A stretch of 32,926 nt of DNA from Spirochaetes bacterium GWF1_51_8. GTDB taxonomy: Bacteria; Spirochaetota; Brevinematia; Brevinematales; GWF1-51-8. The stretch lies in NCBI GenBank assembly GCA_001829415.1, contig MIBE01000056.1:1-32926 (forward strand), in the 5' to 3' direction. A model generated the notes under the pieces. It saw nothing but the letters and a program-made list of their open reading frames with translations. It was not told the DNA's origin and made no database searches. Made by a program: the position numbers and the translations under genes. This document shows, piece by piece, positions 9,353-16,788 of the stretch (positions within the stretch are counted from its first letter, which is position 1; the number at the start of each line of letters is the position of its first letter).

Positions 9353-9679
9353 TTAGCGCGGTAGAAGAATTTCACACGGATTACGCGGGTAGGGGTAGCA
9401 AAGCAGTCTGTTTAATTTATATACCCAATAATTAAATAGATTACCTCGGCTATGGTTCGGCAAGCTCACCATGACACGACAAGACAAGTTCTTCAACACC
9501 CCCTGAGGAGAGTCTGTTGTCTTATCTTCCCGTCCCTTGTGCTCGGCGGCGATAAACGTGATGCCGTCGTACATCCCCTTCGTCCCGACATACACCCACG
9601 GTTCATCGTTCACCCCGCTGCTCGTCCTCTCGATATCCGGCTTCGCGTACTTGTCGAACAGTCGCCCAAACGCCAACAT
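9353..9679 (-). pseudogene. Orphan ORF, probable gene fragment ending in a REP-like repeat
   Basis: The frame starts 20 bp after the solute-binding gene. Its first 64 residues look like real protein (FGRLFDKYAKPDIERTSSG, WVYVGTKGMYDGITFIAA), but I do not recognise them. From about residue 65 the reading runs through a dispersed repeat (MVSLPNHS) and then AT-rich sequence that does not look coding. An AAGGGG lies only 2 bp before the ATG, too close for good initiation. Likely a fragment of a larger gene with its tail replaced; a small real gene cannot be excluded. Confidence 0.35.
9450..9475. repeat. REP-like palindromic repeat
   Basis: ATGGTTCGGCAAGCTCACCAT (9452-9472; outer arms ATGGT and ACCAT). 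This matches the very widespread GGTGAGCTTGxCGAACC intergenic element, often seen mistranslated as MVSLPNH or MVRQAHH in annotations. It lies inside the orphan ORF. Confidence 0.6.
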
Positions 9680-9699
9680 TACCCCTTGCTGTCAAACGG

Positions 9700-11043
9700 C
9701 TATTCTTCGACCGTGATACTCTTCCATTTCAAGTGAGGATAGTTTTTCCCCACCCAATGATCCAGTATTAACAACTGCACTTTAGCGAGTTGATTCCCGA
9801 GGAAAACCTCGTCAAACGTCCATTCCATTCGATTGCGGATCATTTCCCATTCGGGTATATTAAACGGCAAGGTTGCGTCCTCCAACTGTAGTACGAACGG
9901 ATCGCTGAGATAATCGATGGATGCGAGGTGCGGCTGATTCTTGAGCAGTCCCGGGATATCGAGGTACTCATTCGAGACGACGAGTGACTGTCGGGCCGGC
10001 AAAGACATGCCGAACCTAATGAATTTTTTCATACTGGCAGGCTTCGCGAGGAATTTTACGAGTTTCCACGCCGCTTCGGGATGCTGGGACTTCGCGCTTA
10101 TCGCGAAACCCCTGCCGAGTATCGAGGACGCATTCACGGAATTGCCCGGCAGCGTACAATAGCCCCACTGGAAATCATCGATCTTGCTAAACATCTTCAT
10201 CCCCCAATACCCTGCCATGCACATCGCTATCTTCTGTTGCTTGAACGCGTCGATGCAACCTATCCCTGAGAGCGCGCCGTCGACCTGAGGAGCGACCTGA
10301 TGGACGAAGATCAGGTCGGCCAAGAACTGGATCGCCCCGGAATTCCGGTTGAGGTTCTCGCCGTTTGCCATTAACCATTCCCCGTTCTCGTCGAACACGC
10401 TGCCGCCGTTCAGAAACACCCAATTCAGGTACCAGTCCGCCCACGTTTCGACCATAAAGCTATACCTGTCGATAACGTTATCGGCGTTCGTATCCGCCGT
10501 CGTCTTTTTCGCGACGTTCAGGAAATCGTCCCATGTCCACGACGAGGACGGCTGCTTCATTCTAGCCTTAGCAAAAACATCCCTGTTGTAATAGATAACG
10601 AACGTCGTCCAATCCTTCGGTATACAGTAGAGGTTGTCACGATAGGTGAACATGTCGATCAGCTTGGGATAGAAGTCGCCGATCTCCAACTCCGCGTCGG
10701 ACTTGTAACCGTCGATAGGCAGAAAGTAACCCTTGTCCGCCCATTCGGCGAAGTACTGTACCGACACCATGACAACGTCGGGAGATTCTCCCCCCTCGCA
10801 CATCGTCCTAAGCTTATCGTGATATAACAGCCAATCCACCTCGATTTTCTTGACTGTAATGCCGGGATTCTCTTTCCGGAATTCCGCGATCAGTTCGTCG
10901 TAGACCTCTTGTTCGTCGGGAGCGCCGCTGGCGGCGAGAAAGGTCACCTCGACCGCTTCGTCGTTCTTGGAATTGGCGGTTGCCTGCGTCGACGGTAAAG
11001 AGGATATCATACAGGCAAGTAAAAAAGCAATTAGTGTTTTCAT
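9700..11043 (-). CDS. Extracellular solute-binding protein, family 1 (sugar-type)
   Basis: This would be the substrate-capturing part of an ABC importer, of the type that usually binds sugars or glycerol phosphates. The 447-residue product begins with a signal peptide, MKTLIAFLLACMISSLPST, likely cleaved after AT-A near residue 23; a lipoprotein cut at LLAC is less likely because the segment before the Cys is short. Mature sequence features are VTFLAASGAPDEQEVYDEL, FRKENPGITV, ESPDVVMVSVQYFAEWADKG and YNRDVF, typical of the family fold. The ATG at 11043 is chosen over an upstream ATG (11112) because it starts the signal peptide and has GAAGGA upstream. No permease or ATPase genes lie nearby, so it is an orphan here and its substrate is unknown. 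Confidence 0.88.
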   Translation of the reverse strand: MKTLIAFLLACMISSLPSTQATANSKNDEAVEVTFLAASGAPDEQEVYDELIAEFRKENPGITVKKIEVDWLLYHDKLRTMCEGGESPDVVMVSVQYFAEWADKGYFLPIDGYKSDAELEIGDFYPKLIDMFTYRDNLYCIPKDWTTFVIYYNRDVFAKARMKQPSSSWTWDDFLNVAKKTTADTNADNVIDRYSFMVETWADWYLNWVFLNGGSVFDENGEWLMANGENLNRNSGAIQFLADLIFVHQVAPQVDGALSGIGCIDAFKQQKIAMCMAGYWGMKMFSKIDDFQWGYCTLPGNSVNASSILGRGFAISAKSQHPEAAWKLVKFLAKPASMKKFIRFGMSLPARQSLVVSNEYLDIPGLLKNQPHLASIDYLSDPFVLQLEDATLPFNIPEWEMIRNRMEWTFDEVFLGNQLAKVQLLILDHWVGKNYPHLKWKSITVEE

Positions 11044-11198
11044 TATTTGTTCGTCCTTCGGCGTTTTCCGATATTGTATCGGGCAAATTCCATTTGTCAA
11101 CTTAATTCCCAAATTACATTCCCGTTATTATTTTGTGTCCAGTCGCATTTTTTGGCGTAATTTTCGTAAACAGTTTGTTATAAACACTACACAAAACT

Positions 11199-11227
11199 AC
11201 CCCCTCGCAGTCCCGCAAGGGGGTTTT
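11199..11227. terminator. Bidirectional terminator-like hairpin
   Basis: ACCCCCTCGC pairs with GCAAGGGGGT (one mismatch) across a 6-nt loop (11199-11224). T-rich tails follow on both strands (TTTTC on plus, AGTTTTG on minus). On the minus strand it would end transcripts from the stub at 11369 before the solute-binding gene. Confidence 0.55.
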
Positions 11228-11273
11228 CTTGGCTTTTTCAGTAGCACTAACGTGTCGTAACCGGGAATACATC

Positions 11274-11369
11274 CTACACGGCTGGTTTTCCGTTGCCAGC
11301 GTTCCCGCAGACAGAGACAAAGGCGATGCACAGGGGAAAAGTGAACTGTAAAAGTGCTTTACGATTCAT
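11274..11369 (-). pseudogene. Stub of a lipoprotein gene (signal peptide only)
   Basis: The ATG at 11369 is preceded by AGGGGAG at a good distance. It codes for MNRKALLQFTFPLCIAF followed by VSVCGNAGNGKPAV and a stop, 31 residues in all. The first 21 residues form a lipoprotein signal with lipobox VSVC. Nothing of a mature domain remains, and a terminator-like hairpin follows about 50 bp later. It may be the remains of a truncated gene; a tiny lipoprotein is a weaker possibility. Confidence 0.4.
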
Positions 11370-11433
11370 TCAAAATCTCCCCTAACATTTTACCGCAATT
11401 TTGTATCCTCGTCTTTCCTGATCGCAACCTGTT

Positions 11434-11506
11434 TCGATGATCGCGGTATTGGATTAACTTATCGCGATCGATAGTGGTGTAGCAGTAGGGCTGCTGGAAG
11501 TCACTG
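11434..11506 (-). pseudogene. Decayed fragment of the ankyrin lipoprotein gene
   Basis: These 73 bp match 8029-8101, the 3' end of the ankyrin gene, at 63 of 73 positions with no gaps. In the matching frame it reads TPLSIAIS, a stop, then SNTAIIE, so it is not coding. It is a leftover of a second copy on the same strand. Confidence 0.75.
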
Positions 11507-11523
11507 TCAATATATGTTGAACC

Positions 11524-12474
11524 TTAAAACGACGAATTCGGGATCGTCTTCCCGGGCTTAAGCTGTACGATTCCCTTTTTCGTCTTCGCCCAGAGGGTGA
11601 GCTTGCCCGTATTCGTCATCACATCGCCCGTGTTCTTCTCGGCCACTGCCTGTGTGGCCTCGATATATTCCGCTACTTCGAGCGCCGTCGCGAACCAGAT
11701 ATCGGTTTCCTTGGCGAGGGTCGCGCACGTATTCTCGATCGCCGCCCAGTTCTTCTCCTTGTCGCCGTTATCGAATTCCCACGCGTGGCCCCAGATAAAC
11801 ATCAGTATCATCTCGTTCCGGTTGGTCGAGACGAACTTCTTGATCCAGTAGTCCGCCGCGCCGGTGTGGCAGGTCGGGTCCCATGCGAGGAGATTTTTCG
11901 GGAGCTTGAACGACGTATTCATGACGACAGTGCGGGAGTACTTGATCCCGAGTGACGGCAGGATATCGAGCACAAGCTGGTTGTAGGTGCCGAACGGGTA
12001 CGACATCCCGGGAATGGTGTATCCGAATACCGATTCGAGCTTAGCTTTATCGTCGGCGACTTCCTGGATCACCTTGGCCTCCGGCAGGAACTCGAGGTGC
12101 GGATGGCTGACAGTGTGCACCGAGACCTCGTGCCCCTTGTAGTATTCCTTCATCGCGTCGAGCGCGGCCTTGCTCTTCCCGGCGAACTTGCCGGAATTGA
12201 GATGAAACGTCCCCTTGATCCCGTACTTCGCGAAGATTTCGATCAGCCGCTTGTCCTGATCGGGGCCGTCGTCGAAACTCATGATGACAGCCTTCATCTT
12301 CCCGCCGGGGAACACGAAAAACTTAGCGATCTTGTCATGATCGATCTTCTGTTCGACTACTACGGGTTTCGGTTTCACAGGCTTCACCACCTTTTTTGAC
12401 GGTTTCGTTTCCGACGAGCACGCGCCCGCGACAAAAATCATGCCGATGATTACCGCTATCCAACGATTTTTCAT
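11524..12474 (-). CDS. Polysaccharide deacetylase (NodB-like) lipoprotein
   Basis: Carbohydrate esterase family 4 enzymes remove acetyl groups from N-acetylglucosamine in peptidoglycan or other glycans. The 316-residue product has a lipoprotein signal (MKNRWIAVIIGMIFVAGAC), a Lys/Pro-rich linker, then the NodB domain from about residue 55. Motif 1 is SFDDGPD with the catalytic and metal-binding Asp pair. Motif 2 is HTVSHPH, the two metal-binding His. Motif 3 is YPFGTYN. It should be anchored on the cell surface or in the periplasm. The ATG at 12474 has GGAGGG eight bases upstream and a very good promoter, giving a short leader of about 20 nt. The gene stands alone, and its exact substrate is not evident. 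Confidence 0.92.
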   Translation of the reverse strand: MKNRWIAVIIGMIFVAGACSSETKPSKKVVKPVKPKPVVVEQKIDHDKIAKFFVFPGGKMKAVIMSFDDGPDQDKRLIEIFAKYGIKGTFHLNSGKFAGKSKAALDAMKEYYKGHEVSVHTVSHPHLEFLPEAKVIQEVADDKAKLESVFGYTIPGMSYPFGTYNQLVLDILPSLGIKYSRTVVMNTSFKLPKNLLAWDPTCHTGAADYWIKKFVSTNRNEMILMFIWGHAWEFDNGDKEKNWAAIENTCATLAKETDIWFATALEVAEYIEATQAVAEKNTGDVMTNTGKLTLWAKTKKGIVQLKPGKTIPNSSF

Positions 12475-12500
12475 TTATGCCCTCCGTTTTCTGAAAGGGC

Positions 12501-12529
12501 ATTATATCCCCGTTGTCCTGACAAGTCAA
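12501..12529 (-). promoter_or_regulatory. Promoter of the deacetylase gene
   Basis: On the minus strand TTGACT (12524-12529), a 17-bp spacer and a perfect TATAAT (12501-12506). Confidence 0.8.
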
Positions 12530-12537
12530 TACGGTTT

Positions 12538-13275
12538 TCATTTACCCCTTGTTATTCCGCCGAACCCGAACCGGATAGCCGAACGGCTGCATGCGGAGGT
12601 ACATTCCCCGCAGAGCACGCATTCCGCGCGTTCCATCTTTCCTGCCCGCACCATCTCCCCGACCGGCAGACTCATCGGGCAAGCCCTTTCGCATTTACCG
12701 CAAGCCTCGCAGCTCGACGGAAAGGAACGAAGCCTAAGCGACGGCAGGCGGAGCAAGTTCGACAGTTTCCGCCCGAGCACCATGAACGGCGCCATCCAAC
12801 AGATACTGTGGCAGAAGAGGCGTCGTCTGAAGAAGAGCGCTGGGACTGCGATCAACGCGAGGATTGGGAGATATATGAAATATGACGTCGGTTCCGCGAC
12901 CGATATCCCGAGGACGGTTCCGTAGAAAAAGTCTGTCCTGCGTATCCCTCCCGCCTGCGCGATTAAGACTACTACGAGGACGATCCACGGCACCCAGATC
13001 AAGTATTTCACCCAATCCGCCTTCTTAGAACGGAGCGGCCTGTCATTGACGAAACGGGATGCGTCCTGCGCGCCGCCGGCCGGGCATATCCATCCGCAGA
13101 ACGCGCGCCCGAAGAAAAGCGACACGACGAACATTCCGCCGAATACGAGCATGCTCCCGGCGGCAATTCCCTCCGCGCCCGCCATCAGGATCAGGTAGGG
13201 CGAGAAGTAGAAGATCGTAACAGGAAAAAGCAGGAACGAGATAAAAATAAGCGTGCGTCTGATTTTTTGTTTCAT
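12538..13275 (-). CDS. Membrane 4Fe-4S binding protein, NapH-like
   Basis: A 245-residue membrane protein with about five hydrophobic segments and two cluster-binding patterns. The first, FFGRAFCGWICPAGG, is the CxxxCP signature of the NapH/MauN/NosR group. The second region, CEACGKCERACPMSLP and CVLCGECTSACSRSAI, carries two ferredoxin-type 4Fe-4S sites. It probably passes electrons between a membrane quinone or flavin donor and a soluble partner. The flavodoxin encoded 74 bp upstream in the same direction is the obvious candidate. The ATG at 13275 is used because it begins the first membrane segment and has AGGAG upstream; a longer frame from 13377 would overlap the flavodoxin gene. The substrate of the electron chain is unknown. 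Confidence 0.85.
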   Translation of the reverse strand: MKQKIRRTLIFISFLLFPVTIFYFSPYLILMAGAEGIAAGSMLVFGGMFVVSLFFGRAFCGWICPAGGAQDASRFVNDRPLRSKKADWVKYLIWVPWIVLVVVLIAQAGGIRRTDFFYGTVLGISVAEPTSYFIYLPILALIAVPALFFRRRLFCHSICWMAPFMVLGRKLSNLLRLPSLRLRSFPSSCEACGKCERACPMSLPVGEMVRAGKMERAECVLCGECTSACSRSAIRFGFGGITRGK

Positions 13276-13348
13276 AGTAATTTTTCTCCTGAAAATATAG
13301 TGCCGTATAACAATACTTCCACCCGAGCTGAAAGGAATTCGTACTTTT

Positions 13349-13867
13349 TCATTCCTCTGCCTCCTCTTGTTCTCCATAGATACGTTTTAACAACCCGCGC
13401 GCCCATTCGCGCGCGGCGGCGGACGATTCCGCTTCATTGCGGACAAGCGGCTCGAGGAAACCTGCTTCCCCCGTGACGATACAGCCGTCAAGCATCGTCT
13501 TCATTTCGGCGAACGTATTCTTCACCGCTCCAGCGAAACAGCAGAACAAACCGGCCATCTTGATCTTCAGCCTGTTTTGCACGAGATAGGCGCGCATCGG
13601 CGGCGCCATTGTCGAGTTCCAAACCGGAGTGCCGAGAATTACGCGATCGTATCCCGACGGATCATGCGCGGCGGGGCCCAGCTTCGGTTTCATTTTCATT
13701 GCGGCCATCGCTCCCCCCAAAAAATACTTAAAGAAGCCTCGGGAATTGATATCGTGCACCGGGGCGATTTCATCTATATCCGCGCCCAGTTCGTTCGCGA
13801 CAGTTTCCGCGATCATCCGCGTATTTCCGTCATGGCTGTAATACACAACCAGAATTTTCGTTTTCAT
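13349..13867 (-). CDS. Flavodoxin family protein
   Basis: Flavodoxins carry FMN and move electrons between redox enzymes. The 172-residue protein starts MKTKILVVYYSHDGNTRMIA, in which SHDGNTR is the FMN phosphate loop. The middle has the conserved VILGTPVWNSTMAPPMRAYL and the strand MAGLFCCFAGA that usually contact the flavin ring. The ATG at 13867 has GAGGTG upstream; a longer frame from 13951 has no ribosome site and would cover the promoter. It lies 74 bp before the membrane 4Fe-4S gene, so the two are probably one operon. Two identical AGGGGGAATCCC sites stand in front of its -10 box. Confidence 0.9.
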   Translation of the reverse strand: MKTKILVVYYSHDGNTRMIAETVANELGADIDEIAPVHDINSRGFFKYFLGGAMAAMKMKPKLGPAAHDPSGYDRVILGTPVWNSTMAPPMRAYLVQNRLKIKMAGLFCCFAGAVKNTFAEMKTMLDGCIVTGEAGFLEPLVRNEAESSAAAREWARGLLKRIYGEQEEAEE

Positions 13868-13898
13868 AGACACCTCGTTTCGTTCATCATTTCGTAGT

Positions 13899-13975
13899 AT
13901 TATAGGCGATTCAGGAATAGAAAAGAATAGGGATTCCCCCTCAATTTTCATGAAAACAGGTAGGGGATTCCCCCT
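13899..13975 (-). promoter_or_regulatory. Flavodoxin promoter with two operator-like sites
   Basis: On the minus strand a perfect -10 box TATAAT (13899-13904) lacks a good -35 (TTCTTT). Two copies of AGGGGGAATCCC lie at 13964-13975 and 13930-13941, exactly 34 bp apart. Their centres are at about -77 and -43 from the predicted start. A poor -35 with a site at -43 is typical of activator-dependent promoters. The LuxR-type gene just upstream is a likely regulator (inference). Confidence 0.5.
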
Positions 13976-13978
13976 ATT

Positions 13979-14878
13979 TTAACGGTTCGATAGGATCAGG
14001 TTGAAAAGTTCGATCCGGTTTTTCACTCCGGTCTTCTGGTAGATATTATAGATATGGTTTTCGACAGTCTTATAGGAAATAAACAGCTTCTCTCCGATCT
14101 CGCGGTTACTCGAACCGTCAAGAAGCAGAAGAATGATCTCGGCTTCCCGTCCGGTGATCGAATACTGCCCGGTGAGATACCCGGTCAGTTTGCCCTTCTG
14201 TAGATACGGCGGTTTATTGAAATAGAACATCGTGAAAATAATGCTCAGGATATTAATGACAAGATAGTAGGCCGGGAGCGCGAAAAATCCCATCGGGAAA
14301 AGCGTAATCCCGAGTATCGCTGAATCGAACATATCCGCGAGAATCAACGGAAAGAAGCATGCCGTCACGATCAGGAAGGTCCTCACGGAGTTCTTCAGGC
14401 CGCGGTCGGGAATCCGCCGGAAATGAATAGCGATCAGCACAAGCCCGTAGAGAATTGTCAGGGCAAGAGAGGGTATCAGGATACCGAATCCGATTGCCGG
14501 CAGGCGGGTGATGTAGTAAACAACTGTCGCGGCAAGGACGACAGTATCCGCGAGGAAGAAAAAAATCTTCTTTCCCCGGCCGATCTCAAGCCCGAGGATA
14601 TAATGGTAAAAGAACGGAGCGACAACAATAAAAGCATAGGAACCGATATACTGTATCAGCAGTACGAACGGATCGTCCGGCATAGTCCCCAAATGCGTGG
14701 CGACCCCGCCGAAATTGTGAAAAAAGAAATAGAGAATAATGAGAAATAAAGAAAAAAGGAAGAAAATATAAAATAATACCGCTATCTTTCGATACTTAAG
14801 ATAGATAAAAAAAGCGAGCAGGATCGACGCGAAACCCGTGATTAAAGAGAAGAGAAACACCCAGAAGGCAATCGCCAT
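13979..14878 (-). CDS. Membrane-bound LuxR-type transcription regulator
   Basis: The 299-residue protein has about seven hydrophobic segments in residues 1-225, followed by a cytoplasmic LuxR helix-turn-helix at about 235-295 (SITGREAEIILLLLDG, SNREIGEKLFISYKTVENHI, YNIYQKTGVKNRIELFNLI). A membrane sensor joined directly to a DNA-binding domain suggests a one-component regulator that responds to a membrane or small-molecule signal; the ligand is unknown. The ATG at 14878 follows GGAGGGG. It is encoded just upstream of the flavodoxin/Fe-S pair in the same direction, with 111 bp between, and may control that pair through the paired sites in the gap. Confidence 0.88.
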   Translation of the reverse strand: MAIAFWVFLFSLITGFASILLAFFIYLKYRKIAVLFYIFFLFSLFLIILYFFFHNFGGVATHLGTMPDDPFVLLIQYIGSYAFIVVAPFFYHYILGLEIGRGKKIFFFLADTVVLAATVVYYITRLPAIGFGILIPSLALTILYGLVLIAIHFRRIPDRGLKNSVRTFLIVTACFFPLILADMFDSAILGITLFPMGFFALPAYYLVINILSIIFTMFYFNKPPYLQKGKLTGYLTGQYSITGREAEIILLLLDGSSNREIGEKLFISYKTVENHIYNIYQKTGVKNRIELFNLILSNR

Positions 14879-14895
14879 AATAAACCCCTCCGCAT

Positions 14896-14904
14896 ATTAT
14901 AACA
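14896..14904 (-). promoter_or_regulatory. Extended -10 promoter of the LuxR-type gene
   Basis: TGTTATAAT on the minus strand, a TGn-extended perfect -10 box. The hexamer 17 bp upstream (TTCCAT) is a weak -35. The start would lie close to the GGAGGGG ribosome site. Confidence 0.5.
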
Positions 14905-14927
14905 GAAACCGGGTGATTATGGAAGTC

Positions 14928-14955
14928 AAAAAAAGAACCGCCTTTTGCAGGCGGT
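14928..14955 (-). terminator. Rho-independent terminator with no obvious gene
   Basis: On the minus strand the stem ACCGCC with GGCGGT (14937-14955, seven pairs counting the inner A-T) is followed by TC and seven T's. It lies upstream of the LuxR-type gene, so it must end a transcript coming from the 15.0-15.2 kb region. Confidence 0.75.
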
Positions 14956-15024
14956 CCTATTAAAAGGGGGTAATAAAGGGTTTAATGAATGGGCTTTGTG
15001 ACGAACTCAGGAAATACTTGGGTT

Positions 15025-15141
15025 TCCTGTCACTGCGATACCGCGCTAAAACAATCTTCTGTAGCGTGTTAGAAGCAGTCTATATAAAACCTTATAAAAT
15101 AATAAGAAAGATTGCTTCGTCTTTCGCCTCGCAATGATAAT
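15025..15141. repeat. Inverted copies of a dispersed TTGCGAGG/GAAGCAATC repeat
   Basis: The right half contains GATTGCTTCGTC and CCTCGCAATGA (15108-15140). The left half, near 15028-15062, is a diverged copy in the other orientation (CACTGCGA, CAATCTTCT). This resembles a very common intergenic repeat of many bacterial genomes (CATTGCGAGG ... GAAGCAATC). Confidence 0.5.
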
Positions 15142-15181
15142 ATGATTTCGTCAACAGCCCTTAGTCCATATTGCTAACTAT

Positions 15182-15210
15182 ATAATAACATAAATATGTT
15201 CTTGAGTCAA
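15182..15210 (-). promoter_or_regulatory. Sigma-70 promoter with no gene
   Basis: On the minus strand TTGACT (15205-15210), a 17-bp spacer and TATTAT (15182-15187). It points away from the DUF4846 gene into the 250-bp ORF-free stretch. Confidence 0.65.
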
Positions 15211-15236
15211 TAGATATTATAAAAAACGAGGTAAAT

Positions 15237-16247
15237 ATGCGTAATAGTTTTATCGGGAGACACGGACTTCTATTATTTTTCGTAATCTTAGGTATCTCGG
15301 CGTCGGTCGCGATCTCGGTCGCCACTGTCCCGGACGGCGCACTCCCATCCGATCCCGGCTCCCCGCCCGTCGAGAACCATCTCGATATGATGCTGTCGCC
15401 CGAGGATGAGATCGTCCCCAAGACTATCGACGTCCCGTCGGGCACGGGCGCGGCCGTCTCAACTCCCGCCCCGGTCTACACATGGATGCCGAAGGACGCC
15501 CATGTGAGCTACCGCATCGCCGATATCCCGTTACCGCAGGGATATACGCGGGTGCAAGCCGAACCCGGCTCGTTCGCGGAATGGCTCCGTTACCTCCCCC
15601 TTCAGCCGAAGGGTTCGCCCGTTCTGCTCTATAACGGCAAACAGAAGGGCAATCAGGAAGCGCATTACGCCGTAGTGAATATCGATGTCGGGAAGCAGGA
15701 CTTGCAGCAATGCGCCGATGCGATTATGCGTCTCAAAGCGGAGTACCATTACTCCAAAAACGAATACTCGAAAATCCATTTCTACTTCGTGAGCGGGTTT
15801 AACGCCGCCTACTCGAAATGGGCGCAGGGCTACGGGATCAAGGTCGCCGGAAATAAAGTCCAATGGGTCGCGTCGTCATCCTCCGGGAAAAGTTACACCT
15901 CGTTCAAGAAATATATGATCGCCGTCTTCAACTACGCGAGCACATTATCCCTCGGTAAAACCATGAAGCCCGTCGGGTCGCCGGCGGATATCCGGATCGG
16001 CGACGTGTTCCTTAAGGCCGGAGCGCCCGGTCACGCGGTCATCGTGGTCGATCTGGCTGAGAACCAGTCCGGCGGGAAGATTTTCATGCTCGCGCAGAGC
16101 TATATGCCCGCGCAGGAAATCCATGTCCTGAAAAACTACAGCGGCGTGTTCGACGGACTCCCGTGGTACCCGGCGGAGTTCGGCGATTTCCTCTACACGC
16201 CCGAATGGGAGTTCAAGGCCGGACAGCTCATGCGGTTTACGGAGTAA
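15237..16247 (+). CDS. DUF4846 domain protein, secreted or membrane-anchored
   Basis: The 336-residue protein begins with a signal or anchor segment (RHGLLLFFVILGISASVAIS). A Pro-rich linker follows, then a domain from about residue 85 that I recognise as DUF4846 from features such as WLRYLPLQPKGSPVLLYNG, HYAVVNIDVGKQDLQQCAD, AIMRLKAEYHY, FYFVSGF and RIGDVFLKAGAPGHAVIV. The biochemical role of this family is not known. The last part, with an Asp, a Gly-His and several aromatics, looks like an active or binding site (inference). The ATG at 15237 has GAGG eight bases upstream. The gene is alone on its strand here; no partner is evident. Confidence 0.82.
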   Translation: MRNSFIGRHGLLLFFVILGISASVAISVATVPDGALPSDPGSPPVENHLDMMLSPEDEIVPKTIDVPSGTGAAVSTPAPVYTWMPKDAHVSYRIADIPLPQGYTRVQAEPGSFAEWLRYLPLQPKGSPVLLYNGKQKGNQEAHYAVVNIDVGKQDLQQCADAIMRLKAEYHYSKNEYSKIHFYFVSGFNAAYSKWAQGYGIKVAGNKVQWVASSSSGKSYTSFKKYMIAVFNYASTLSLGKTMKPVGSPADIRIGDVFLKAGAPGHAVIVVDLAENQSGGKIFMLAQSYMPAQEIHVLKNYSGVFDGLPWYPAEFGDFLYTPEWEFKAGQLMRFTE

Positions 16248-16788
16248 CATACGCGCCGCGCTTCTACATTTCCATCCGCGGCGATCTGTAAAATCCGTGT
16301 ACATCCGCGTTCTATTGGGATATTGTACATAACCTCAATTCCACACAGATCACACGGATGCTTCGGTATTCCGCGAGAAACGAGGGACAAACCTTCTGTA
16401 TTTTCCGTTTTGCATCCCGCCTTATCCAATTTGACTTGTAACTTTCAACTTTTCACTGGATTAGGGATATTAGGGATAGTTTTTCGCCCTTTTTTCAGCA
16501 TTTTCCGTTTCCAACTTGTCACTTTCCACTTTTCAGTTGTCAGTCCTATTATATAGCCAATCCTGAGAGCGGGATTTTTACGTTTTTTTTACCGCAGAGG
16601 GTTCGGAGGGCTCGAAATATAAGTTTTTCCCTCCGTGTCCTCCCCGTCTTTGCGGTCTTTTCCGCTTGCTTTTCCGTATTCATCTTCGGAGCATTTTATC
16701 TGTCAGAGAGAGAAAAAAATATTTCTCCGCCCATGGAAATATTTAACAAATGTATTATAATAAACTATCTCTAAAACTGGAGGATTCT
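16248..16788. other. Intergenic region without a gene
   Basis: No gene was seen. Two diverged copies of a short repeat occur (ACTTGTAACTTTCAACTTTT at 16434 and ACTTGTCACTTTCCACTTTT at 16514), each near TTTTCCGTTT. A third relative is at 27170. An ACCGCAGAGGG tract at 16591 belongs to a common CGCAGAG-type spacer sequence. A TATAAT at 16756-16761 may serve the next gene but has no clear -35. Confidence 0.5.

Larger units (their letters stand above)
14928..15175 (-). ncRNA. Candidate small RNA of about 250 nt
   Basis: A near-consensus minus-strand promoter (15182-15210) and a strong minus-strand terminator (14928-14955) enclose this stretch, which has no reading frame of useful length on that strand. 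The RNA would carry both halves of the inverted repeat at 15025-15141 and a small AGGAAA/TTTCCT stem near 15013-15032. Target and function are unknown. A leftover promoter and terminator from a lost gene is the alternative. Confidence 0.4.

Noticed and set aside
9700-11043. Complete ABC sugar transport operon
   Set aside because: Only the binding protein is present; no permease or ATPase gene lies within the window.
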